Positions 12,027 to 22,779 of a stretch of 64,000 nucleotides of DNA are shown one piece after another. This DNA comes from Asterias rubens. Its lineage: Eukaryota > Echinodermata > Asteroidea > Forcipulatida > Asteriidae. Both the position numbers and the translations under genes were made by a program. Where the stretch lies: positions 1 through 64,000 of the forward strand of contig NC_047081.1 of assembly GCF_902459465.1 (NCBI RefSeq), read 5' to 3'. Below the pieces are notes generated by a model. That model was not told where the DNA came from, did no database searches, and saw only the letters and a list, made by a program, of their open reading frames with translations. Position 1 is the stretch's first letter. The number at the start of each line of letters is the position of its first letter.

Positions 12027-12117
12027 GGGTTAAACTGCATGGTTTTATTGAGCTAGTTTTGTTTGGCCATTCAAAATAAGCCACATTAAGTTTTCAAAAG
12101 CACTTTTTTTACGACTT

Positions 12118-12213
12118 AATAATAATAATAATAAAGGAAACTTATAATGCGCCATGTCTGTGACACTCCTGGCGCAGGAACCCTAACAAAGCTAACAAGT
12201 GAAGGAACTAATT
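12118..12213 (+). mobile_element. (TAA)n-containing short insertion
   Basis: About 95 bp begin with an AATAATAATAATAA tract and interrupt the sister sequence CGACTTAATACTTATGG. The TTAAT target sequence is repeated at the right edge. It resembles the ends of CR1/L2-type elements elsewhere in the window. Confidence 0.5.
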
Positions 12214-13233
12214 AATACTTATGGACAGTGATAACTTATACTGTTTTTTACTTTCTTAAGTCGTCTTACCTGGAAACTTGCATCCTCAGACCATAAGACA
12301 CCCTCGTCCTCCTTCCATGATCCTTGGTAGCCATTATCCTTGTGACATCACCTGTATATGGAGAATCATTCAACAACTACGTCACTAAGTTAGTTCAAAA
12401 GTTGAGTTCAGTCGCTGCTTTTCAGCAACAAGTTTGAACTATTTATGTCATCTCAAAGACATCGATTGTTTTAGAAAGATTGACGCAACAAACTTTCTGC
12501 GCAATCCTTTAAAGTTATGTTATTACATGTTTAAAATCTGTTTTACTTTCATGTCAAAACAAATATAGTTGCCATAATTATTACATCTGTTGTTGATCCA
12601 TCAGACTGCAATGCATTCTCTCATCGACCAGGGAGACAGGAACACTCCTCTATGAAGCCAGGAACCAGCGGTTGTCTTCTTGATCATCGGCGGATGGACA
12701 TCACCAGCACAATCGCAGACGGTATTGATGTGCAGTTTTCATTGGACTCCGTACTTCACAGGCAGTTGGTTTCGCATTTCACCATTGCAGTAAATAAAAG
12801 ACAAAAAATAGATACATTCAGACAGTAATAACTTATACTGTATTTTACTTTCTTAAGTCATCTTACCTGGAAACTTGCATCCTCAGACCATAAGACACCC
12901 TCGTCCTCCTTCCATGATCCTTGGTAGCCATTGTCCTTGTGACATCACCTGTATATGGAGAATCATTCAATAACTGCATTCAATTAAAACCACAAAATTA
13001 GCTCAATCACTGAGTTAATGTAACATGACATCATCGGACATTAAAAAAATGTGTCTGTACATTCCCAAGAGGAATTTCTGTGTCAGTCAAATTAACTCAG
13101 ATGTAATGCCCTTTGGATTGAATGATCAGAGTTTCAAAATGAAATGAACAATTTATGTACAACAATTTATCGACCATGTATTTCAATGATATCCACTATT
13201 GTTTTATTTCTATACAAAAAATTGTTGGGCATC

Positions 13234-14410
13234 AGACATAATGGCATTTTACACCATTACAATATGAAGTCAGAGACCCTTCCCCCAAATAAACAATTTT
13301 ATTGAAAAATAGTGAATCGCAAAGCTCAATTTGACCTTTGCAGGAGCCCCTCTTTAACATAAATTAACAAATTATCATCATTTCAGGAAAATTCTTTACA
13401 AATTATGGTCCTGAATGAAATTCCAAACTATTAACATCATGAAAACAAACTTACCCTCAGGTTGTATTCCTGAACTTTTAAATGAGTGTCGTTTCCTCAC
13501 AGCATACCTCCGCTCACCACAGCTGAAGAACATGAAACATAAAAGATGTTGAAGGGCTTCAAACAAAATGGCATTTTACACAATTATAATATGAAGTCAG
13601 AGACCCTCCCCCCAAAAAACAAAAAAAAAAGAACTCAACAATTTTCATATAAATTCGAAAAGTAGTGAAGCGCAAAACTCAATTTGACATTTTTCTTTGC
13701 AGGAGGCTCTCTTTTAAGCAATAGCACATCATCGATAAAACAGTATTTTCCAAAGACCCACACTTCGTGTATCACAACTTGTACACAAACCTGTGAAAAT
13801 TTAGGCTCAATCAGTCATTAGAGTCGGGAAAAAATAACAGGAAAATAATGTGTTTATAATAAATCAGTTGTTCTCGATATTGAGAATTGATAATTGTATT
13901 AATGTCTTCTCAAAAAGTAAAGCATTTCATGGAATAATATTTCACAGGGAAGTCTTTAACCATTACCTTCTGTAAACCCTGTGAGTTATTTTTAAATCAG
14001 TGAACTTTAATTTGTTGTTCTGTTCAGAAAGTGTTCATTGGCTATAACAAAAATTAACAAAATATCATCATTTCAGGATTTTTTTTTACAATTTTGGTCC
14101 TGCATGAACTTCCAAACTATAAACATCCTGAACATAAACTTACCTTCAGGTTCTATTCCTGAACTTTAAAATGTGTAAGTGTTGTTTTCCTCACAGCAAC
14201 CTCCGCTCACCACAGCTCCAATGAAGTCTTCATGGCCCTGGAATGACTGGTGCAGTTTCCATTGGACTCCATATTGCGTATTCCAATGGCAGTTGGCTCC
14301 GCATTTCACCATTGCAGTAAATAAAGAACAGAAAACACATACATTCAGAAAATGCACCTCCTAACAGAATTATTCCATTTAGTTTGGGAATATTTCAGGT
14401 GCATATAAAT
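13234..14410. repeat. Diverged direct duplicate pair
   Basis: The block starting GGCATTTTACACCATTAC at about 13243 recurs from about 13568, including the shared text TATGAAGTCAGAGACCC and CAGCATACCTCCGCTCACC or CAGCAACCTCCGCTCACC. The second copy is longer because it holds a MITE-like insertion (about 13740-14045). The right end (about 14220-14410) is a diverged relative of the 8.6-13 kb repeat unit. Confidence 0.55.
13740..14045. mobile_element. MITE, relative of the 22-kb inner element
   Basis: The interior shares long similarity with 22028-22384: CCCACACTTCGTGTATCAC, TGAAAATTTAGGCTCAATC, AAGTAAAGCATTTCATGG and ATTACCTTCTGTAAACCCTG occur in the same order in both. The right end is GTGTTCATTGGCTA; the left end has decayed. 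Confidence 0.55.
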
Positions 14411-16362
14411 GGTGTGAGTGGTTGTTACATGACAAGTGACTGATAACGGATGGTGTGGAGTTATAGATGGAGTACGTTCTCGCTGTCGTTGAACGAACCC
14501 CTGATTGTTAAGATGTAACATGCAAGCATGGAAATGAGCTTAGTAGATTTTAAAGTGATGGTGTAGATGGGAGTGAGCTTGTTATTCATGCAGTTTGGTG
14601 CAGGTTTGATGTTAGAGTGAATAAATGGTGATAATAATATACCTTTAGGGTGGACGTAATCCCTCTGTGCCGTAATACCACGGGATTACAGTGGTTGCAG
14701 GGTCTGTCATGAGAGAGCATGTAGATGAGAAGGACTCCATCCAAGGTTCTCAATCTCAGTCACTGCATGTTGGGAAACAAAGGTAACATTCTATAAGTTG
14801 TGAAACATGTTTGACAACATCAGAGTAAAAGATGGTAGCTCCAGTGGTTAGAGAGTAGTTTTAGAACGAGGGGCAAGGTGCTAAATAAAGTACTTTAACG
14901 AGACTGAATGCATTGGAATACCATCTACATGTAAACTTGCTTATAATGCGTGTGACATGTAATTGTATTTTTGGTGCATTTACATTTCTTGTTTTCCTGC
15001 CGTTATCATTCACAAAAACTACTAAGCATGTAGAGCGAATTTCTCAAGAACTACAGCACCTCAGATAGTAATATTTTTAGGAAAGCTTTACACAATCATT
15101 ATCTTTGGTGTAAGTTAAATGTAAATCTGCGGACATTGTCTTTTGTGTTACCAAAAGTATCCAAATGCTTTAATTTTTAAATAGAAGTAAAGATCACACA
15201 CTTTGTGTAAGCTTTAAAAAAAATATCCAGGGTCTTTCAAAGGGTGCAAAGATCTTACATGTAGCAACTACGGTTCTCAAGATATATTTTTTGGTAAATA
15301 CTTAAACATTGATTTAAAGTTATAACGTCATCTTATTCCAAAACTTGTTAAATTTCATTGCCACACTGAGGTCTAAGTTCAAAGTGAAACCCTAGCCTTT
15401 TTGGATCACAAACTAAGCGCTTGAATCCAGAATCCATAACCATCCATATACTATAAAAAAAACGTGTGTGTAGGCTTCTAACGAAACTTGTCTCATTAAC
15501 ATTATTTTTAAGAGTGACCACTAACTGTTTAACTTTCTTTTATTAACCAGTCTTAAAAAGATCAGGTTTCAAAGAAGTTTGACAAAGATCGGTTTCCCGT
15601 AAGCAGCCCATTCCACATGCAGGATTGTAAATGAATGATCGCTGGGAGTATTTGGTTTTGGCAAAGTTGTTTCTGTAAATTAAAAGATATCACACCAGAC
15701 ACTATCCACTGTGATACCATCCAAAATCTCATTGAACGCAGGAGTTGGCTGAAATTTAATTGTTTCTCTTTTGTGAACCATCCAATTCACCTTGGGGCAT
15801 TTTTTTCTTCACCTGGGCTCTGTGACTTTCACTATGGTTTCAAGGAATGCTCCCCATCCAAGACCTTTTAAATTGTTGACTAATTCTCTGAAATGTAATT
15901 TCACACTTCCCCAATTCCATGGCCTCATTTGCTCATGCTATGTCATGCTCTACTCCAAATGTAAACAAGCACAGTATGTTGGACACTGCTGGACCATAGA
16001 GCTAGGACCCTAGCTCTATGGCTGGACACAGTACTGCTGATCTTAAACAAGGTGAAGGCTTACCAATAAACCACTTATCACTCAGGTTGACTTCCCCTCA
16101 TTAAACAGTAATCTATCTGGCTGTGTTTATGTAGCCATATTAGGAGGGTTTGGCAGTACATCACAGTGAAAATAATTTAAAACTAAGGTTATGGCTAGTT
16201 AGCAGAGAACTCCATGAAAACAAGGTCAAAAGGGATTGTAAAAGACAATTTCAAGGAGAATGATGAACTAGAAGAAGATTTCATAGTGAGAGCATGTCAA
16301 CCGCAGAGTTTCTGTACAGTGTTTTTACTTAATACATGGAGGTATGCATTAGCCCACAAAGA
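14411..16362. other. Non-genic stretch
   Basis: No gene is supported. At about 14990-15170 there is a relative of the outer MITE seen at 21965-22550, ending in AATGTAAATCTGCGGACATT. At 15993-16020 a perfect 13-bp stem (CCATAGAGCTAGG with its inverse) sits on a 2-nt loop. Confidence 0.5.
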
Positions 16363-16478
16363 TAACCTGGAGTGGTTCGAATCCCCAGCCGTGCCACTTG
16401 TGTCCTTAAAAGCAAGACACTTAACTTTGTTAAGTTAACCATCCGAAGGACAATTGCTTTGTCCTTCGGATGGGACGT
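16363..16478 (+). repeat. SINE fragment with B-box and hairpin tail
   Basis: A B-box-like GGTTCGAATCCCC is followed by CACTTGTGTCCTTAAAAGC, CAAGACACTTAACTT and the hairpin CATCCGAAGGACAA / TTTGTCCTTCGGATG, the arrangement seen in many deuterostome SINEs. It ends at GGGACGTTAA, where a family-1 MITE begins. Confidence 0.5.
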
Positions 16479-16838
16479 TAAAGGCAGTGGACACTATTGG
16501 TAATTACTCAAAATAATTATTAGCATAAAGAGGTTAATGGTATAAAACATTGTGAGAAACGGCTCCCTCTAAAGTGCCATAATTTTCAAGAAAGAAGTAA
16601 TTTTCCACGAATTTGATCACGAGACCTAAGATTTAGAACTTGAGGTCTCGAAATCAACCATAAAACGAACATAACTTCGTGTGACAAGGGTGGTTTTTTT
16701 TCTTTCATTATTATCTCGCAAGTTAGATGACCGTTTGAGCTCAAATTTTCACAAGTTTGTTATTTTATGCATTTGTTGAGATACACCAACTGTGAAGGGT
16801 AGTCTTTGACAATTACCAATAGCGTCCACTGCCTTAAA
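16479..16838 (+). mobile_element. piggyBac-like MITE, family 1, copy 3
   Basis: Ends GGCAGTGGACACTATTGG and its inverse (one mismatch) bound about 355 bp, with TTAA on both sides. It has the same orientation as the 10.8-kb copy. It appears to have entered a TTAA inside the preceding SINE. No coding capacity. Confidence 0.7.
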
Positions 16839-18699
16839 GAATCTTATTGTATTTACTATAGACAAGAGACACAATTTTATAATCCAATGTTATGCTCAAA
16901 AAGTAAAGTGGATGACATTTATGTATCAATGTTTGGACTATTATCAGGCAGGCTACATTAGAACTTGTAAACTTCAAATAATTAGATGTTAAATTGAAGG
17001 AAAAAACAGAGATGAGGCAGACACAATAAGAAACTTAGTCTTAAACTTAAAACAATTCAACGAGGGGGAGGCATATGTTAACTAACGAGGGTGAAAATTG
17101 GGTGAGCATTTGTTTGCTACTTCTTTTTTTGCAGGGATAATTTTCTGGACCAACGCGGCTGAGCTCACTGTGAGAACAAACAACATAGAGAACAGACTAA
17201 TTGCCAGATGCAGTTTTATTTAAATAAGAATTCCAGGAGTGTGAAGGGCAAAACGTTTCCTAGCCCACCTTGTTGAGCTGTAAATGGCTTGTATTTGTAT
17301 TTATTTTTTCGTTATTTTGTTTCCTTAATATATATAGTAAAATATATAAAAAAATAGTGACAATTGAATCACCTAGCAAATGTTTTAATTTTTAATATTA
17401 ATGAGGGCTAAAACAACATTCTCCATGATACAGGGCACATGGCTTATTTCAGTCTCTGTATTTATTTCACAGAATGCTCAGCAGAATAGTCACAAGATCT
17501 GATCCTCGTAAAATGTAAGCTAAAAAGTTTTTGAGAAAACTTTTCCAGAGGGCAATTTTTCTTTATATGGCCCAACATTGTGACCAAATGTTGTACCTTG
17601 TAAAAAGTTGTAGAAACGCCTAAGCACTAAATTTGCATTTGCAAGTGCAACTAACGAGTGGAGCCTTACATGGTTCTAAGTTTTGGTCAAGGGATAGCAG
17701 ACTCTTTGCTTGGCAAGTCAAAACCATGGTCAAACCACAAACAATTTATTTAGAGACTGTTTTTACATCAAGCACGAGAGGTAACAGATTTGCCGGGATT
17801 ATAGGGACACCTTGAAAACAGGACGTCCTGATACGAGAAGAAGCATTTACATGTAGACGGCGAACACAGCATTTACTAACGTAGCACAGCATAGCACATG
17901 GTGCACAGGAAAACAAGGCAAAATACTCCCATAAATATTAAGTAGTATCTAACTAACTTCAGTCATCTACCTTACTTTAAAGTTACTATCCGCATCCTGC
18001 CACAACCACCCTTACCGTAGCTTAGCGTTGAGTCAACTGGTCAACCACGCTGCCAGAGTTTTAACAAAAGTGAAAGAAATCTGAACGGAAATTTCCACTG
18101 AATCACGTGCTAACAGAAAAGAAAAAGAACTTACGTAATACTTTTACAACTGGGTAAATCATCAAAACAAAGGCTCATAGTCGAGGGGTAGAAAACTCCA
18201 CATGATAACAACAAACAAAAGCTGGGCCCGAAGATATGCATGCTGTATTTATGAATGATTTCAATAGATGGATAATAGCTTTCTGATTGGTCTGCTCTGT
18301 GTGACGTAGTATGTCACGTACACATCCAGGGGTCAATTTCATGAATACTGCTCAGCAGGTTTGTCTGCTTCTGATTGGATGGCCATGGATCCTATTTTGT
18401 CACAAATTCTTAATGGGATTTCGTGTGTTAAATGCCCTCCATTAAGAACTGTGCAGGTAAAAATACCAAGATCTGATTAGTCGACAGCTCTCGAGGTGGT
18501 TTCCTTGTTTTGTCACAAATTAATTGCCAATGGGATTTAAAAGCCGTATGATTTTACCTGTGAGTGCGCCACCATGCACCGACATTGAGTGACCGGCCCT
18601 TGAGGGCGCCCTATGTTATTGTTGATGATGTACAAAATGAATGGTTGATTTATACCTCCATAGTTTCCAGACACAGATTCTACACTTGTAATTGTACCG
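16839..18699. other. Non-genic stretch upstream of BOLA1
   Basis: No gene or clear repeat was recognised. The last few hundred bases are the likely BOLA1 promoter region, but I see no diagnostic TATA or initiator element. Confidence 0.4.
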
Positions 18700-20671
18700 A
18701 TGTCTAAGTCTCAACAAGGTGAGACATAATATGGAGGAAAATATGGACCTGGATTATTCCTTACCAATTCGTAGCTATAACCAGCTATATTATACACAGC
18801 TCACCGAGACTGGCTGAGATACAGTCTAGTGTATTCATATGAATCACATAGTTGTAATATATAATGGTATTCCATTATTCAACTTGTTGTGTTGTTTGTT
18901 GATTTTCCATCCTTCTCCTTGTCCGCCTAGTGACCTTCACTTTTAGAAGCGGATCCTTAGATGCTTTTAGGGACCTTGACTGTGTACCCCCGATACTCAA
19001 ACAAAGTCAAGTTTGGGCTCAATTTTATGGCTCTGCTTTGTGCTTACCGCCGAATCGGAGGAGTCCAACCGCTGGGCTGGGTTAATAATCAAATGCTGGG
19101 CATGATATTTGCAAATGAATACCTGAATACAGCCAGCTACATGTAACTTGCAATTGTCGTGATTTTGTAGAAAAAATATGTAATGGATTAATGGCTTGCA
19201 ATATTTTATACTTTTAAAAATAATGATAATTAACATCCGCACAAGCACGACAAGCAACGATAGCAAACAATTTATGAAATTGTTGGTGGCTTGACTCGCC
19301 AGCTGACATGGCTAAAGGCAAGTAAAGAAACTTCTTACTTTATAGTACAAAAGAGTAGTACGATACATGCACATTATTTTTGCTTCGGTGTACAACAGTC
19401 GTGCCAGTATTTATATGTTATTGACTCTTCTTTACAAAAGTTGGGGAGCTTCTCACTATTTCCCTTTTTATGATTTTCCTGTTACAGTTTCCAGAGTTCT
19501 ATTCAGAGCATTACAAGGAACCTTAAAACAACCAAAGCAAGTGCTGATCCGCTACATTAGTATGGACACACAATGGCCGGTACAGGCAAGCATAATAAAG
19601 AAGTTGACCGACAGTTTTCAGGTGAGTAAACTTTGATAAGACATCAACCCTACTGCCTAGAGGTTGTATTATCAAACCATCCACCCCAACCCTCGCTTCA
19701 AACTGAATCCAATGTGAGTATTGATAAGACATCAACCCTACTGCCCAGAACAAGTTCGAGTGAGGCACTATAGTCGACCATTGGTTGATTTTGCCTGGTG
19801 CCCAGGATGTATTCAATGCATAGGTAATTATGGAACATTGACCAGTGGTTGACAAATGGTCGCCACCCGAACTTGCAACTAGATGTTGTATTATCAAACC
19901 ATTCACCCCAACCCTTGCTTCAAACTGACTCCAATGCGAGTAAATTTTTATTAGACATCAACCCCACTGCCTAGATTTTTAGAGGTTGTACTATCAAACC
20001 ATCCACCCCAACCCTCCCTTCAAATTGAATCCAATGCGTGTATTGATATAAAAGACATCAACCCTACTGCCTAGATGTTGTATTATCAAACCATACACCC
20101 CAACGCTCCCTTCAAATTGAATCCCAACCACTACTAATTACACAAGAGTCTCTTTAAAACTACCTCACCTGTGATGAGTATTGGCACTTTCAGCTAAGTT
20201 AAAGGTCACATGCATGCTTTGTCAAGTGGTAAAGGTCAAAATGGTTGTTTTCTTGCAGCCAAGTCATCTGGACGTTATCAATGAGAGCTTTATGCACAAT
20301 GTACCCAGAGGCTCCGAAACACACTTTAAAGTAGTCGTTGTGTCAAACAGGTTTGACCAAGAGAGTTTACTGAAGAGGCATCGTCTCATCAATGAGGTAC
20401 TACAGGAAGAATTACAAGGGTCAGTCCATGCTTTATCAATCCAGGTTAGTGATTTAATTACTTTGTTATTAATATCATGTCACGCAGGAATGAGCAATAA
20501 TTTGGGTCAAGTTACATGTCATATACAACATCCACTATTTACATCCTTGGTTTTCTCCACCTGTAGGCCAAGACACCCTTACAGTGGTCCCAGAATGCAT
20601 CTCCAACACAGTCACCTCCTTGCCTGGGTGGAATGGCCAGGGAAAAAACACAACACTCTGAAGGAAGATGA
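18700..20671 (+). CDS. BOLA1: BolA-like protein 1, mitochondrial Fe-S factor
   Basis: BolA-family protein, predicted to act with monothiol glutaredoxin in mitochondrial iron-sulfur metabolism (family knowledge). Coding exons: 18700-18718, 19488-19621, 20259-20444, 20567-20671; 148 codons including stop, close to the roughly 137 residues of human BOLA1. All introns are GT/AG and the phases agree. The BolA fold is plain in exons 3-4: PSHLDVINES, then GSETHFKVVVVS, then LLKRHRLINE and SVHALSIQ, with the C-terminal conserved His in HALSI. The animal-BOLA1 tail SPPCLGG is also kept. The exon 2 start (SRVLFRALQ..KQPKQVLIRYIS) is Arg/Lys-rich with no acids and fits a mitochondrial presequence. Exon 1 (six codons, MSKSQQ) is the least certain part; if it is wrong, the internal ATG at 19562 would start the protein. 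An AATAAA lies at 21070. Confidence 0.88.
19637..20125. repeat. Imperfect tandem repeat in BOLA1 intron
   Basis: About four units of roughly 83-100 bp share GACATCAACCCTACTGCC, TTGTATTATCAAACCATCC and TTCAAACTGAATCCAATG. They fill the intron between BOLA1 coding exons 2 and 3. The second unit is interrupted at about 19749-19877 by a small element with inverted ends CAAGTTCG/CGAACTTG. Confidence 0.6.
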
Positions 20672-21964
20672 CCTAGAGATTGTACAACCTTTATAAATGA
20701 CTGATTGCAGTGAACTTCATTGTTCTATTAATTATTCCCTTGTCTGAAGCGAAGCTCTGTGGTGTAGCACTAGAACAAAGAAAACCTGGCCCAAGCATTG
20801 CCCCATTGTTTAAAATTCTTGCGTTTAAGTTGATGTGCAGAAAGGCACACACACTGGGATTTTGTGTAAAGGCACAAACACTGGGATTTTACGCACAAAC
20901 AGAAGTATTGTAAAACAAATTTAATCTCCAATGTACCTCATTTAAGAAACCAAGTCTACCTGCCTCTACTTAATTGCAAGGCATTTCCTATTTGGGGTTT
21001 TCCTCAGACATCTGAAGCTGTTTGTCTCCCATTCATCGTGTTATAGAATGCCTGTGCTTTTGGTTGTGTAATAAATATCAAAAATAATAATGTTCAAGAT
21101 TTAGATTATCAGAATAAATGGACAAATATTGATATGTAAGAAAGGTTTGAAGGTTTCAGTGGTGTGTATTTAATTAAGCACAACAGCGACTTCAACAAAA
21201 GCATTTTTTGGGTACAATAAAAAACAGCTGATAAGTGAAACCCATTGAAGTCCGGCCAATTAAATTAGGTTGCACACATGTCTTGTTTTGAAAGTGTGTG
21301 CAATCTTAATTAATCAAATCATTATCTTATTATCTTGTCCCTTCATGCCAAAACATGCTGTACATTGTACATTATTTACACAATACTTGAATTGTGGATT
21401 CATTCCATTGATGTAAACAATCTGAAAAATACAATATAATGGTACCATCTTCACATCACATTAGTTAAATCAGACACATTATAATCAAATATAAAACACA
21501 AATACAACTATGTACCGCTGCTTTTGCATATAGGCTTTTAATTGCATTTCAAAATACAGCATTATATACTTAATTTTATTTTTAAAAGCCATGCATATAC
21601 ACTGTAGTAATAATTTTGCAAACAGCAAGAACATTACAAGTTCAGCTTTAAAACATTACATTAATAAAATATCAGTTTTTAATAACGATTTCCAAGTGGC
21701 ATGGGAAGAAATACAAAGTGGGTTAATAATGATAAGGTAATTATGTACAAAAGTTGTGAGTTTCTAAACAAAATTCTTTTCACGGAAAAGAAAAAAATAA
21801 TTGAAGGTTTCACCAGGTCCATTTTGTATAAACACACAAAGAAAAGAGGTTTCAAATTCATCCACACACTGTTGGCAAGGTTACTTGAAGCTTCTATGTA
21901 AATATTATTTACACATTCACCCGATTACATTTTAGCTTATAGGGTCTGGGTTCTTTTGTAGGAC
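20672..21964. other. BOLA1 3' flank
   Basis: Probable BOLA1 3' UTR with a polyadenylation signal AATAAA at 21070-21075, then AT-rich sequence without a recognisable gene. The open frames at about 21.7-21.9 kb on both strands are short and AT-driven. Confidence 0.4.
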
Positions 21965-22550
21965 AAAAAACACAATGTCCACAGATTTACATTGAACTTA
22001 GCGCCATTGGACACTTTCCGTTAACAGTATTGTCCAAGGCCCACACTTCTTGTATCACAACTTATATAAAATAACAAACCTGTGAAAATTTAGGCTCAAT
22101 CGGTCAATCGGAGTCGGGAGAAAATAACAGGAAAACTCGCCCTTGTTTCCGCACGTTTCGCCGTGTCATGACATGTGTTTCAAATAAATCCGTAATTCTT
22201 GATATCCGTAATTCTCGATATCGAGAATTGATATTGTTTTAATGTTCTCTCAAAAAGTAAAGCATTTCATGGAATAATATTGCAAGAGAAGTCTTTCACC
22301 ATTACCTTCTGTAAACCCTGTAAATTATTTGTTAATCTGTGAACTTTTATTTTGTTTTCTGTAACGTAAGTGTCCAATGGCTTTAAACAGTTTGAAGAAA
22401 ATATTAGTAGAAAGCTTCCCTGAAAATATTACTTGCTGGGGTGCTGTAGTTTTTGAGAAATGAGTAAAACAATGTCAGGAAAACAATTTTTGTCTCGGTG
22501 ACCACGAGTCAAAAAGTTAATGTAAATCTGTGGACATTGTGTTTGGTGTT
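21965..22550. mobile_element. Nested pair of MITEs
   Basis: The outer element has inverted ends (AATGTCCACAGATTTACATT at 21974-21993 and its inverse at 22519-22538). Inside it sits a second element at 22003-22381 with its own inverted ends, GCCATTGGACACTT and the inverse. The outer right end recurs at about 15130-15160 and the inner element recurs at 13.74-14.05 kb, which supports their being separate elements. No proteins. Confidence 0.6.
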
Positions 22551-22779
22551 TAAAAAGTACCCATCCTTAAAATTGCAATGAAATTAAGTACCATGAAAAA
22601 GAAAACCATTTGGATTGCTCAGCACAAAGGACTCATTTGCATAAGGTGGGCCATTTCAATCATACTCTGCTGGTTAGTTTAACTCGATTTACAAATAAAG
22701 ATGTTCAAACTAAATTGGTCTTCGTATGCTAAAAAATAAGAATAAAGATAATGGAGGAAAACTTTGTTTTGCATGTCAT

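Larger units (their letters stand above)
8640..12970. repeat. Tandem array of four about 1-kb repeat units
   Basis: Four copies of one unit follow each other. The shared segment TTGATCCATYAGACTGCAAT occurs at about 8887, 9834, 11313 and 12594. The segment CTTACCTGGAAACTTGCATC occurs at about 9510, 10600, 12264 and 12862. Copies 2 and 3 are the most alike; copy 1 is more diverged at its left end and copy 4 has an internal deletion at about 12822. Length differences come from insertions (10297-10440, 10846-11231, 11779-12026, 12118-12213). On the minus strand each copy keeps a donor-like CAG|GTAAGA, so the units may have been exon-bearing once. Confidence 0.7.
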
